Source of the DNA: Acanthosepion lycidas
Lineage: Eukaryota; Mollusca; Cephalopoda; Sepiida; Sepiidae
DNA: 64,000 nt
Direction of reading: 5' to 3'
Assembly: GCA_963932145.1 (NCBI GenBank)
Contig: OZ010586.1
Location: 69,523,754-69,587,753, forward strand
Positions 44,733 through 54,894 of the stretch are shown here, one piece after another. Both the position numbers and the translations under genes were made by a program. Below the pieces are notes generated by a model. That model saw only the letters and a list, made by a program, of their open reading frames with translations, ran no database searches and was not told the DNA's origin. Position 1 is the stretch's first letter. The number at the start of each line of letters is the position of its first letter.

Positions 44733-45336
44733 CCACCATACATACACACAATTATATATATATATAAAGAATATTTTCTACAATTATTCACACATGCATG
44801 TATATGTATTTATATTACATTGTTATACACCCATTTACATACATATACATATATATATTTTCCAAATATTAATTCTAAGGTAATTACGTCTATATACATA
44901 TATAGATTACAAGTAGTTAAATCCATAAAAATACACATATTTAAGTACATGTACACACACATATATCCGTACATATACATATAATATACATATACATACA
45001 AAAAAACATAAAAATATTTACACATATACATCCACACCCATGCAGCATACACGTTAAAAAAAATAAATTGTCTGTATTCAAACATGCCTCATACTAGTAT
45101 ATTTATACTCACACATGTGTATATCTATTTATACATATATATCCATACTACCATACATATGTGTCCACAATATAAATACATAGTTACCCTTATCTATAAT
45201 GTTCATATATATATATCTAAATAAGTTCACATATAAAAAAAATTTTAAGTTCGACAACGCATTTATCAAAGAGCACAGTGTCAGTATTTTCATATATTCA
45301 TTTAAAACAATTTATATTTTATATTCATATATCTAC

Positions 45337-45456
45337 ACATACTTTGTTAAAATGAGGTGATTTTTATGCCTACATTTACAAATCAACTCATTATGTCTGT
45401 TCAATAGTATGTCCGGATCCTTATGTTTTATTATTAGTATTTTTTCCATAATGCAC

Positions 45457-45462
<6 letters not shown>
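45337..45462 (-). pseudogene. Penelope-like element, GIY-YIG endonuclease C-terminal fragment
   Basis: The minus-strand frame reads NLCIMEKILIIKHKDPDILL then NRHNELICKCRHKNHLIL. Penelope-like elements end their GIY-YIG endonuclease domain with C-xLC-xxEKxxI...LLNKRSExISKCRHxNKFxL. The match is clear. The upstream part is replaced by (AT)n (45462-45511), so it is truncated. Confidence 0.8.
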
Positions 45463-45515
<53 letters not shown>

Positions 45516-45610
45516 AACAATAAAAAAAAAAATTAAAAAATTAAAATCTTCAGACACACTGGGTTGTAGATTAATATTCTTTCGTTTTTTTATTATTATT
45601 CCATTTAGAT

Positions 45611-45651
45611 TCCTCGACTAGTTTCGGCCGAAATGGCCATCATCGGGAGGA
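45611..45651 (-). ncRNA. Hammerhead-ribozyme-like motif with one core change
   Basis: Stem I TCCTC/GAGGA. Core CCGATGA in place of CTGATGA. One extra T, then stem II GGCC/GGCC with loop ATTTC. GAA. Stem III AC/GT within ACTAGT. Then C. All five elements are in the right order. The U4-to-C change should impair cleavage. It lies 150 bp upstream (minus strand) of the Penelope-like fragment 45337-45462. Confidence 0.55.
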
Positions 45652-45705
45652 GAAATATTTCTGCTTGCCGCTAGCACTAAACTACAGAAATGAATGTCTT
45701 GATGG

Positions 45706-45706
45706 A

Positions 45707-45753
<47 letters not shown>
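45706..45753. repeat. (AT)n microsatellite
   Basis: About 47 bp between two ribozyme-like motifs. Confidence 0.95.
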
Positions 45754-45754
<1 letters not shown>

Positions 45755-45808
45755 CATAATGGGAAGCCACGTATACTTTTATATATTTATATTTATATTT
45801 TGTATAGT

Positions 45809-45850
45809 TATTTCTGAAGAAAGATTGAGGTCAATCTGAAATATCAAATA
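45809..45850 (+). ncRNA. Hammerhead-ribozyme-like motif
   Basis: Stem I TATTT/AAATA (45809-45813 with 45846-45850). CTGAAGA 45814-45820. One extra A. Stem II AGATTG/CAATCT (45822-45827 with 45832-45837). GAA 45838-45840. Stem III ATAT is minimal. C at 45845. It is 105 bp upstream of the Penelope-like endonuclease at 45955. Confidence 0.55.
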
Positions 45851-45905
45851 TATATATAAATAAATAAATACTTCCATAAAAAAAACATTATTTTTTTAAT
45901 TTGCA

Positions 45906-45950
<45 letters not shown>

Positions 45951-45954
45951 AGCA

Positions 45955-46400
45955 AGGGTAAAAACATCTTATAACTGTAAAAGCGGAACCATTTGCCCAG
46001 TCGAAGTCACCCGTAATTTGGAAAACGTGGTATACCAGGCTACCATTTTCCCGAGAAAACACCAAGGGCATAAAGACATACATAGGAATATCCCCCGGAA
46101 ATTGGAAACAAAGGCTATGCACCCACCGACATTCCTTCTCAAATATTAACCTGAGAAACCAAACCGCTCTATCCAAACATTATTGAAAAAGTAAGGATAA
46201 TAAATTCACCCCAATAATCCAATGGGAAATCATCTATCGGTCCAGAACCCCTAACAACGTCCGGGACAAATGCGATCTGTGTATACAGGAAAAAATCACA
46301 ATAATCTAGTACACAAATACTAACCAATCATTAAAACAACGAAACGAGCTTATCTTCAAATGTAGGCATAAAAACAGACTTAAAACCCCCTAAAAACGTT
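45955..46400 (+). pseudogene. Penelope-like element, GIY-YIG endonuclease domain
   Basis: Across two frames: CKSGTICPVEV, NLENVVYQATIF, GIKTYIGISPGNWKQRLCTH, HSFSNINLRNQTALSKHYW and CDLCIQEK. The order (a CP-x cysteine cluster, VVYxA, TYIG, the R-x-x-x-H helix, LSxYxW, C-xLCxxEK) is that of the PLE GIY-YIG nuclease, which nicks target DNA for insertion. The usual KRSExISKCRH end is decayed (frameshifts after 46290). The reverse-transcriptase part is absent upstream, where (AT)n lies. Confidence 0.8.
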
Positions 46401-47470
46401 TACTACATGGATTTTTGGAATATGACACGGGAAGTGGTGGTTCGTTGATAAGGATAGTAGCATATACAGGTATACACTCATGTGTGGATATGTAGATTTA
46501 GTTGGTGCGTACGTGATAGTAAACATTACACGACCTGGTTACTTTTTGCGAACTTCTACACACATTGGTGGGACCTAAGACTGTTTTGCTGATGTACACC
46601 TTACCCATGCTTCCAAACTAATATAGCATTTCCATAATCCATCGCTTTTTCCATAAGTTTGGTATTTATTTTTAAATGTCTATTCGCCTCTTAATTTTCT
46701 AAAGTTATTTGCTGTATCCATCTATTGTATCTGACAATATTGTGATTTCTAATTATTATTTGTATTAGGAGCTACTTCATAACAATCAACACTGTATGAA
46801 CCATTTACATAGTTCCCAAAATTAAGAAATATCTAGGGAGGTCAGGCTGCTAAATCTACCATTACCCCGCTTTTTCCTTCTCACCCTCTCCTCCCCTAAG
46901 CCTTCAACTCCTTCTATACCTCCCTTTTGCGTTCCCCTCAACTCAATGTCTCCATTGAGTATCAGACTTCGGCCTAAAAAACAAAAGCATAAGTATTACT
47001 ATATTAATACCGAGTTTTATTTAGATTAAATTCCTTTTAATTAAATTATTTAAATTAATTTGAATCGACCTGATTAAAAAAAAAAACCCATAAAAACTGC
47101 AAACGGTATCGGCCAATGGAACACTCAACACAATATTAAAATTTAAAAAGCATAGAGTAAATTCTTGGTGGAGGAAACCGATTACTACTAACCACTAATC
47201 TCTTAGCCCTATCTTTACTCAACCTTTTTCTCACACGTTCTCGCCCCACTACCAATCTAAAATGTCCATCCGGTGTACGTTCTCCATTTGCGGAGAAGGT
47301 TTCGTTCTGATGAGCTGAACATCTCGGTGTTCACGAAATAAAAATTATAAACGAAATGGATAATTAAAGTCTCAGTCTTCTTATTATCATTATAATGCTC
47401 TGTAGTCTACATTGAGCTCTCCCTGGATTTATATCCTCCTCGGAATTATGCCTTCTAGTCATAAACTGGT
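46401..47470. other. Unassigned stretch, possibly PLE 3' flank
   Basis: No gene recognised. CATTGAGCTCTC near 47410 recurs near 35352. CT/CCC-rich sequence lies at 46860-46960. Confidence 0.35.
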
Positions 47471-47475
47471 AAAAC

Positions 47476-47477
<2 letters not shown>

Positions 47478-47509
<32 letters not shown>
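47478..47509. repeat. (AT)n microsatellite
   Basis: About 30 bp. Another at 47867-47897 adjoins the palindrome below. Confidence 0.95.
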
Positions 47510-47512
<3 letters not shown>

Positions 47513-47748
47513 GTAATACTCGGTTGAAAAAAAAGCTCGAATAGCACAACGTGTAGAAATGTGAAAACAAATCGGTTTCGAGAAAAAATTGTACAAAAAA
47601 AGAAAGAACTAAAAATATTTGAACAGGGCGAAGCAAATCGTCCAGTGCCTTAAGCCTTTAGTCCAAAGAAAAAAAAATAAGCGAGTAGTATAGCTAAAAC
47701 GTAGAGTTCTCGGTACCCTAAGTAGAGTGGGAATAAATAAAATAAAAG

Positions 47749-47858
47749 CTAAAGAACCAGGAAAACATACCTAGGTTTCACCTAAACGGATCTTCAGGGT
47801 AAGCTGACCCTGAAGATCCGTTTAGGTGAAACCTAGGTAGGTTTTCCTGGCTCTTTAG
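47749..47858. repeat. 110 bp palindrome with a ribozyme-type core in each arm
   Basis: The arms are about 50 bp and nearly perfect: CTAAAGAACCAGGAAAAC, ACCTAGGTTTCACC, GATCTTCAGGGT, 6 bp loop, and the complement. It adjoins an (AT)n run on the right. Confidence 0.9.
47806..47843 (+). ncRNA. Hammerhead-ribozyme-like motif in a palindrome
   Basis: Stem I GACC/GGTT (one G-U). CTGAAGA 47810-47816. Short stem II CC/GG with flanking T-T. GAA 47828-47830. Stem III ACC/GGT (47831-47833 with 47836-47838). A at 47839 as the cleavage base. The opposite strand has the same core but a poorer stem I. Confidence 0.5.
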
Positions 47859-47862
47859 AATT

Positions 47863-47899
<37 letters not shown>

Positions 47900-48044
47900 G
47901 AGAACTTTAACACACTTTCGACATGGAAAACAAAATCATAGTCTTAGTAAAAAGAAGTTACTAATACCCAAAAAGAGGTTTACACAGGAGCGTCTTTTAA
48001 AATTTTTTGATTTTATGTAACTACACAACATTTCGCTTTTGTTT

Positions 48045-48085
48045 ATCATCACTTGATGAAGTTAAATGACGAAACGTGCTGGCAA
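48045..48085 (+). ncRNA. Degenerate hammerhead-ribozyme-like core
   Basis: CTTGATGA, one A, GTT/GAC stem II, GAA, ACGTGC. Stem III does not pair well. Confidence 0.3.
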
Positions 48086-48689
48086 AGACTAAGTACTATT
48101 TTTTGGTGGTCTATTTTATTCAATTTGTCTTCTCTACAGATTTATTCTGAGAACTTTAACACACACACACATATTGTGAAGATTACCTCCACTTTGATTG
48201 TTAAGACACCCATTAGGTTGCGTTGTTTCAGGACTACAAAAGTATGGTCACAATTTTTCTCTCTTTCTTTTCACTCTTTTTATTTTAGAATGCCGTATGT
48301 AGAAATCTTGTCCAGTCTTTCTTTATTGTCACCTAGGCATGTGGTAAATCTCCGGCATGCACGCGCCCCCTCCCCCGCCTCCTACCGCTAACCCAATTAA
48401 TGTTTTTCCTTTCCTTTCCAGCTGTGTACACACCAATATATTTTCTCTCTTTTGTTAATCATTTCTTAGTTATATAAAAATACATGAAAATATCTCTGTG
48501 TCGAAATTTATCCCCATTTCCTTTTACAAAACGTTGAAGGTTGTCACTCCTTTCAGTTTAGCTAAAAGTATTGGCAGCAACAATTTCAAGTTCGGATAGC
48601 CTGGTCCACAAAATAGCGAAATATTAATAAAATTCTTTTTTGTATTTATCGTCCCATTTTCAATGTTAGATTTAAAGAAGTGGATATGT

Positions 48690-49380
48690 GGTGTGGTGTA
48701 ATAGATATCGGCTCGGAATGAGAGACTAGAGAGCCGAGTTCGAATTGTACTTGGGTACCTGTCTATATTTCTGAGATGAGGTATTATGTACCTTATTTAC
48801 ATTGTTCGGACTATCATCCTCATCTTTGTTGCCATATTATCACAAATTTCAGCCGTTGTACGCTCTGGCCTTCTTCAGGTGGTTGGAATGTCGAGCTGAA
48901 CCCTTTATTTCGCTCACTGGCGTACAGTGTTCTTGTTCCACGTATAATGGATGTCAGTTATCAGTTATCCCCTCTCCAAGTTCTCCACCGCCTTAAATAG
49001 GTATTGAACTCACACTCTTTGGGTCCTGTCACTGGATCCAACTAACGCCTTTATCCACTGTACCATATGTCCTTGAGGACACAAAGAGTGTGAGTTCAAT
49101 ACCTGGTTAAGGCAGTGGAGAACTTGGAGAGGGAAATTAACACCTGAAGAAGGCCGGAGCGTACAACGGCCGAAACGTATGATAAATATAGAAACAAAGA
49201 TGAGGATGACAGTCCGAACAATGTAAATAGTGCAGTTGGGTACGTTACATTCATTTACGGGCAAATACCTTTGCGAAATGCAGGAATCCGTCTCTTCTCC
49301 TTTCCCATTGAATAGCTGGACAGACTGGGTTGGCATTCATTCTATAGCCTTGGCTGGCGACCAGTCTACTACAGAAAGAA
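48690..49380 (+). mobile_element. SINE-Y interrupted by a SINE-Z foldback
   Basis: The head is at 48690-48758 (A-box-like TGGTGTAATAGATATCGG, B-box-like GAGTTCGAATTG). The body resumes at 49236 (TTACATTCATTTACGGGCAA, ATACCTTTGCG, TTCTATAGCCTTGGCTGGCG, AGTCTACTACAGAAAG). TTGGGTAC is present at both junctions (48751-48758 and 49236-49243). Confidence 0.85.
48759..49235. mobile_element. SINE-Z foldback, head-to-head, 8 bp target-site duplication
   Basis: Left, a full minus-strand SINE-Z (tail to head). Right, a plus-strand copy with an internal deletion (its head lacks the A-box segment and its body jumps from GGGAAATTAACA to CCTGAAGAAGGCCGG). They meet at the GGACAC head. Inserted precisely into SINE-Y. 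Confidence 0.85.
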
Positions 49381-49499
49381 ACGAAAGTCTACTGCGAGAA
49401 GATCTTCTGTCCAGTCATGAATCGAAAGAGAATCAATTGCCCAAGCGTGTATCATGTATGACGAGTTTTCAGAGAAAATAAATCTAAGAAGGTTTCGAA

Positions 49500-50098
49500 A
49501 GACGTTTGCATACAAGAAAAATAAAATGCAATGTTTTAAATAACTTTTTGGCGTAGAAAGCTGCTGTTATGGTTATTTTCTAAGAGTAGCCTAGATGTGG
49601 CAGCTGACCGAAAGCAAGAGGCATGTAGTGAAGATCGAACTCACTATTCAGTCGTAAGTGATCTAGCGAGACAAGCTTGCTAACAATTACACCACGTCGA
49701 ATTGTCCAAACGATATACTAAGCATAGCTTAGTTGGGGCACATGACCGAAAGTATGGAACAGACAGTGAGGATCGAAGTCACTCCTCACTCGTAATTGAT
49801 CTAACAAGGCCAGCTAGAATGATTGATTGATTTGCTTTTTTAGCGGCACATCAAGTCCTTATGGGTCATTTAAAGCCGAAATTTAATTTTTTTGTGAGCT
49901 TTGTAGCAATAAAAATATGACATACGTTATTCTGATTTCACAGTTGAACACATGGTAGATGATACTCAGCTCTTGTGCATATAGATGATTGCTAGATGCG
50001 GTGATATGTCTGTGTTTTATGCTGTAATTTTATTGAAGTTATATTTTGAAATAACATTCGATTTAAGAAATTGTAGGATATTATAATATATGGACTAA
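49500..50098. other. Mostly unassigned; short SINE-tail fragment
   Basis: A SINE-X/Y tail-type string GCGGCACATCAAGTCCTTAT, GGGTCATTTAAAGCC (minus sense) lies at 49840-49880. AGTGA(A/G)GATCGAA(G/C)TCACT occurs twice (about 49628 and 49767), a direct duplication of about 140 bp spacing. Nothing else recognised. Confidence 0.45.
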
Positions 50099-50529
50099 TA
50101 TCATGAAAGAGTCTGTCTATATTTCTAAGATGAGGTATTATGTACATTATTTACATTATTCGGACTATTGTCCTCATCTTTTTCGCCATATCTATCACAA
50201 CGTTTCAGGTGGTTGGAATGTCGAACTGAACCCTTTATTTCGCTCACTGGGGTAGACTGTTCTAGTTCCACGTGTCATGTTTAATGGATGTCAGTTATCT
50301 CCTGTAAATTTCCCTCTGAAAGTTCTCCACTGCCTTAACCGGGTATTGAACTCACATTCTTTGGGTCCTGTCACTGGATCCAACCAACCCCTTTATCCAC
50401 TGTACCATGTGTCCTTGAGGACACATGGCACAGTGGATAAAGGCGTACAACGTACGAAACGTTGTGATAAATATGGCGAAAAAGATGAGGACAATAGTCT
50501 GAATAATGTAAATAATGTATCATGAAAGA
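50099..50529. mobile_element. SINE-Z foldback, 12 bp target-site duplication
   Basis: TATCATGAAAGA at 50099-50110 and 50518-50529. The left part is a complete minus-strand SINE-Z. The right part is a plus-strand copy deleted from the A box to the GAAACGTTGTG tail. The head-to-head junction is the palindrome CCATGTGTCC-TTGA-GGACACATGG (about 50405-50428). Confidence 0.88.
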
Positions 50530-50539
50530 TTTCTTTCAT

Positions 50540-51013
50540 GTTGGTTGTTTGGTTGGTTGATTTTGTTTAGCGGCATATCAACACCTCTATGGGTTATTTA
50601 ATGCCAAAATCTAAATAATTTGTACGTAATTTTATTATTTTAACTACAGATATTTTGTACATAATTTTATACTTCAGGAGTAAAAGTACGTTTTTTAGAT
50701 ATGTATTTTGTAGATCATAAAATGTATTATTAATAATTTTACTATAAAATAATTTATATTTTTTAGTGTTGCATTCATTGTCATTTTGCTATAAAATGTA
50801 TTGCTGGTCATTTTATTATGAAAATGTACCGTTGATTTTTGTTTGAGGTTTACTATTTGCCCATAATTGGAACTCTAACAGGTGATATCACCCCAAGTCA
50901 GGGTGGACCTGGGAGCAACAGTAATTAAAAGATGGTTCCACGCTCCTCAATACCTCCAATCTCTTGATTAGAGACTTTGCTGTCGGATGTAGTTTATCGT
51001 CATACCCAGGACG
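50540..51013 (-). mobile_element. SINE-X, full length with AT-rich insert
   Basis: In minus sense it begins CGTCCTGGGTATGACGATAA, passes GAGGAGCGTGGAACCATC and CAGGTCCACCCTGAC, has an AT-rich centre of (A/T)AAAATGTA-like units, and ends GGCATTAAATAACCCATAGA, GGTGTTGATATGCCGC and AAACAAAATCAACCAACC. Confidence 0.8.
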
Positions 51014-53418
51014 AACCAGCTGAAATGTTGCTGTTATGTTTGCTTAATGCGTATAAAAACCAAAATATTGCTTGCGGTTATAATTTTGATTCTTCAAATA
51101 AAGCGAAAATATAAAGACGCCGTTTCTCGCAGGTGTTTTTGCTAAATAAAGCCACTTTTGTCATATGTTTAAGTTATTGTCTTGTTCTTTGTGAAGTTCT
51201 TTCAATCATTTTGCTTTCATAACTGATGCGTACGCAATAGATATCAAACTGGTTACAATATTTCTTTTATTTTCCTTATTTCATTAACCGAGATAAAGCG
51301 ACAAGAACTGGTAAAAGAGAAAAAGACAATGTTATCGTCATAGTTTGGAATCTGTAAAAAAAATGTCGTAAGGTAAAAATTGAAAAAAAAAAAAAAAAGA
51401 ATTGAGGCGGAACTTTCTACCTCTATACAATAATGCTGGTAATTGTGTAAATCTTCCACAGTATTATAAAGATTAAGTATTATCGATAGTGAAAGCCATC
51501 TTTGTAACAAACGAATATTTATTCATTGTTGTTGAGTTAATGGCGTTAGACAATAGATTACACGTCGAGGTTGTTGTGTTTATTGAAACAGAATTCGCTG
51601 TAAAATTATTTTTCTATATTACAGAAATCGTACCATACCTTACCTCTACGCTTTTTTGTTTAATTTTTTCAATCTATTTCCATGCCCTTCACTACCCACG
51701 GCATCAATGGTCATAAAACTGGGGTTTTTTCCTCGGTCACCAGGGCGCCAACGCCGAGATATTTTGACTAAAAGAGACTCGCTAGTTCATATATGATTTC
51801 TTATTTCTAATATTAAATTTATATATAAAATTATATGACTTCCTTTAGTTTGTCCATCCGTCCGTCCGTCGGTCACGCTCTCTCAAATAGCCATACATTG
51901 ACCAATAGAAACCAAATTTTGGGGAGTCAAACAGGTAAGAGATTACAAAGTACAGTTGTTTTTACTAGGCTGCGGAGCTTGTTAAAATAAATTTGAATTA
52001 ACGTCTTTGGAAAAATTAAAAGTTTTACTATTTAACATGCAAAATACTCCCACTATTTTAAAAAGAATTTAATAATTAAAATAGCAAATACTTATTTAAT
52101 AAAAATGCAATATTTCTTTTTGCATATCTTTTTTAAGTTTTAGATATAAAAGAATCCAGCGAGAACTATAAACAAATCACAAGGCTAAACGTCCGTCTTT
52201 AGATGGATAGTGATGTTAGTTTTCTGGTGGGTGCGGGGCGTCTTTCGTTTCGGGTGTGACTTTCATAACTGTTTTTGTGTTTGAATGTGTGTGTGTTTGA
52301 ATGAGTGGTTGGGATGTATGGATGGTTTATATTTTTTAAAGCTCCGCAGTGATTTCGTTCAGCGAACTGATGTTACTGCCACAGTTAGGGCTTTGTAGAG
52401 GGTTTTATTACTAACAAAATTTTGTTTAGTTTCTCTTATATATTTTTGTACACATTTGTAAATATACATGGTTTTTTTTAGATTTTTAATTGTTATTTTA
52501 TTCCCCTCCCCCCACAGACAATGAATTGTATATATGGGGATTAGTTAATGACTTCATAGAGTTTCTGAGGTATTATGTTGGTTGAGGTAAGAACGGTAAG
52601 TAATAATGAGTTGTTTTGGTGAAAGGAATATTGTTTGTATGTTTGGGTCAGTGTTTGCGGCTAGCTAAGTTTAATGTTAACGCAGAAGAAGACCATCCTT
52701 TTCCCCCACTCCCCTTTTTCGGCCTTGTGCCACATTTGTACATATTGTACAATAAATATTATCACAATTCCAAATGCTTCAAAACATTGGAATTTTTGGC
52801 CCTAGAAAGAAATAATTACGCTTGGCCAGTTGTATGTTACATGCTCAAAAGTGAAAAATCCTGAGAATTTATTCTTTGCTGTTAAAAAGAAAAAGTTAAA
52901 AATGAAATTTTCTTAAAAAAAATATTGTTTACCATAAAATTAAATTAAATAAATTATTAAACCATGAAGTAGGGTTTTTTCAAAGTATTTTTCCAAAGAA
53001 GTCAACTTATTCAAATTTCATCGATTGGTTTGCGAAATTAAACGAAATATAAAGTTTATAAATCTCGACAAAAATGTTAGCAACTACTTCAAAAATACTA
53101 AGTACTGTGAGGATTTCAACACACTGACACGTGTTGCAAAAAAATAAAATAAAAAAATGATCATACAAAAATAGAGAGGGGCGTGAGGAGGTTATTTATA
53201 GCCAGAGTGTGACAGAGCAAAGACAAGGTGGGATGGTAAAGAATCAAGGCATCCTTATAGATAAAAGGTACAGGAAGTTGTGGAGAGATGTAAACTTTCA
53301 AAATGGGTCAAAATTTACCAGTTTCCCAGTTAAAAGAACATTTCGATTTGTGCATCGGAAGAATTAAAGACAAGGGGGAAAATACAAAAAAAAAAAAGAG
53401 AAAAACGGAAAATTTAAC
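51014..53418. other. AT-rich stretch without recognised genes
   Basis: A TCCGTCCGTCCGTC run lies at 51857-51872, with a GTTTGTCC / ACCAAATTTTGGGG block of the sort found in dispersed repeats. CGGCCTTGTGCCACATTTG at 52720-52738 matches the LTR module of 32.9 and 39.4 kb, a 20 bp relic. No coding exon recognised. Confidence 0.4.
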
Positions 53419-53492
53419 TTCCTTCTTCTTCTTCTTCTTCTTCTTCTTCTTTTTCTTCTTCTTCTTCTTCTTCTTCTTCTTCTTCTTCTTTG
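53419..53492. repeat. (CTT)n microsatellite = LINE-A (GAA)n tail
   Basis: About 24 units with two interruptions, directly joined to the LINE-A 3' end TGTCACAAAG on the minus strand. Confidence 0.95.
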
Positions 53493-53543
53493 TGACACGT
53501 CCCTTCATGACATAAGCGATCATGGTTCTCTGCAGCTTTCTAT

Positions 53544-53622
53544 TAGGTCGGTGCAAAAATAATGACGGTTTTTGACGTATTTTTTTAACGTCAAAAACCG
53601 TCATTGTTTTTGCACCAACCTA
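53544..53622. mobile_element. MITE-A copy, 79 bp, inserted in LINE-A
   Basis: TA-bounded. TAGGTCGGTGCAAAAATAAT left, AATGACGGTTTTTGACGT arm and complement with AACGTCAAAAACCGTCATTG. One end mutation (GTCGG for GTTGG). Confidence 0.95.
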
Positions 53623-54022
53623 ATATCTCGTGTGGGTCGTAGCAGTTTCTTTCTCCCTTCGATAAGGCCCTTCACCCTGTTCTATCATCCATTCAAACAA
53701 GCATGTTAGGAACGTGGCTAGCTGCTTTCCCCTGTCTCTCTTACCCTCAATATGCCTCGTGAGGATTAAGTTTTCAAAGACCTCCTTTCTCATTATGTGT
53801 CCAAGAAATTTCAGTTGCTTCTTCCTGGTTCTGGGTATAATTGTTCTTTCTGTTGCCATTTTCTTTAAGAATTCCTTGCTGCTTACTCGCTCCGTCCATG
53901 GGATTTTCAGTATCCTTTTGTAGAACCACATTTCTACTGCATCGAGTTTTTTCCTCATCCTTGTGGAAATTGTCCAACACTTGCTGCCATATTAGAAGAA
54001 GGATATCACATAGCCATCCACC

Positions 54023-54083
54023 ATCTTAGCAAAAAACATTCGTTAGAAACAAAGTTGTTTCTAACGAATCTTTTTTGCTAAGA
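54023..54083. repeat. 61 bp hairpin made from LINE-A sequence
   Basis: ATCTTAGCAAAAAACATTCG and TTAGAAACAA pair with TTGTTTCTAACGAATC and TTTTTTGCTAAGAT. TTTGTTTCTAACGAA is a normal LINE-A string, so the hairpin looks like an inverted duplication of the LINE-A 5' truncation end. Confidence 0.8.
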
Positions 54084-54194
54084 TTACGCACAGCAATAAT
54101 AAATGCTGGTAGGATATGATTAGTTTGATTCGTTTTTACGGCTTATCAACCCTTTATTTAAAGGTAGAAAATATTAGCACACTCATTTCATTTT

Positions 54195-54655
54195 GTCCTT
54201 ATTCTCTCAATAGTCTTGTAAATATTAAAATTTCCAAGCCGTCTTTCCTCATAATGTGTCCCACATATTTCTCCTAATTCTGATTTTAAATATGAGTGTC
54301 TTTATAGTTCCTCTTTTCTTTAAAACTTCCTTGTTAATCACGTGTTCTGTCTATGGTAAAACCGTATCTCAGTGATTTCGAGCTGCTTCATCAGTAAGAA
54401 ATTTGTCCAGCATTCATTGCTATACAGGAGTTTAGGTATGACACTTTCCTTTGTTTCTATCGAAACATTTCAATGTCTTAATGCTATGCTTAGCTTCTGA
54501 AAGGCATCTTTCGTTATTCCGATGTACCTTCGTGTCTTTGTCACACTTTGTTGTCTGTTACAATACCAAATTATTACATTTCTGTACCTGCTTGATTACG
54601 ACGTCTATAATTTGGAGCTTTGGCTGCGTCTCCTGCTAAGGGCCATTAAGGAGTA
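54195..54655 (-). pseudogene. LINE-A fragment extending into the RT domain
   Basis: Minus-strand words include HIMRKDGLEILIF, and further 5' the region before VLRNRKI (complement of CAAATTATTACATTTCTGTA and TTGATTACGACGTC). A second, overlapping copy rather than a continuation of 53419-54005. Confidence 0.7.
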
Positions 54656-54659
54656 GATA

Positions 54660-54745
54660 TATTAGAATAAGATTTAGTAAGATTCAGTATAACTGACAAC
54701 CTCTGCTCAAATCCCTGGGCCCGAGAGGTTTGGTTGATTGATACG
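54660..54745. repeat. Dispersed repeat R3, diverged copy
   Basis: AAGATTTAGTAAGATTCAGT and ATAACTGACAACCTC relate to 29805-29850. Confidence 0.5.
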
Positions 54746-54894
54746 TTTTCTACGGTTTTGCAGGTTATTTATAACCAGACAATATTTTTACATTGAAAGA
54801 TTTTTTTGTGCCTTTTTTTTCATTGTTTTACATTATTCTGTGGTGACAATTTTCATTTTGGATGAAATTGCCTTGCTATGAAATACAACTTTTG

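Larger units (their letters stand above)
53419..54005 (-). pseudogene. LINE-A 3' part with expanded (GAA)n tail and an inserted MITE-A
   Basis: The minus frame 53958-53620 is open for 112 codons: MRKKLDAVEMWFYKRILKIP, TERVSSKEFLKKMATER, KKQLKFLGHIMRKEVFENLI, LTRHIEGKRDRGKQLATFL, and so on. It is among the best-preserved LINE-A segments here. It runs into MITE-A (53544-53622), after which the LINE 3' end resumes and terminates in about 74 bp of nearly pure (GAA)n (53419-53492). The tail suggests that LINE-A 3' ends are GAA-type microsatellites. Confidence 0.85.

Noticed and set aside
44252..45085. Frames rich in [12 protein letters not shown] and CVCVCV
   Set aside because: Microsatellite translations; the same applies to similar frames at 24.2-27.0, 33.7, 41.1, 45.3-46.2, 47.4, 55.2-55.5, 56.5 and 61.4 kb.
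49077..49190. Working hammerhead in the SINE-Z tail (CTGAAGA...GGCCGAAACG)
   Set aside because: Core and stem II are present but stem III does not close and the cleavage position would be G, so it is at best a decayed relative.
51489..51716. 75-codon hydrophobic frame as a membrane peptide
   Set aside because: AT-rich composition yields such frames by chance; no family resemblance or context.
53303..53604. Poly-F and poly-K frames
   Set aside because: They are the (GAA)n tail of LINE-A.
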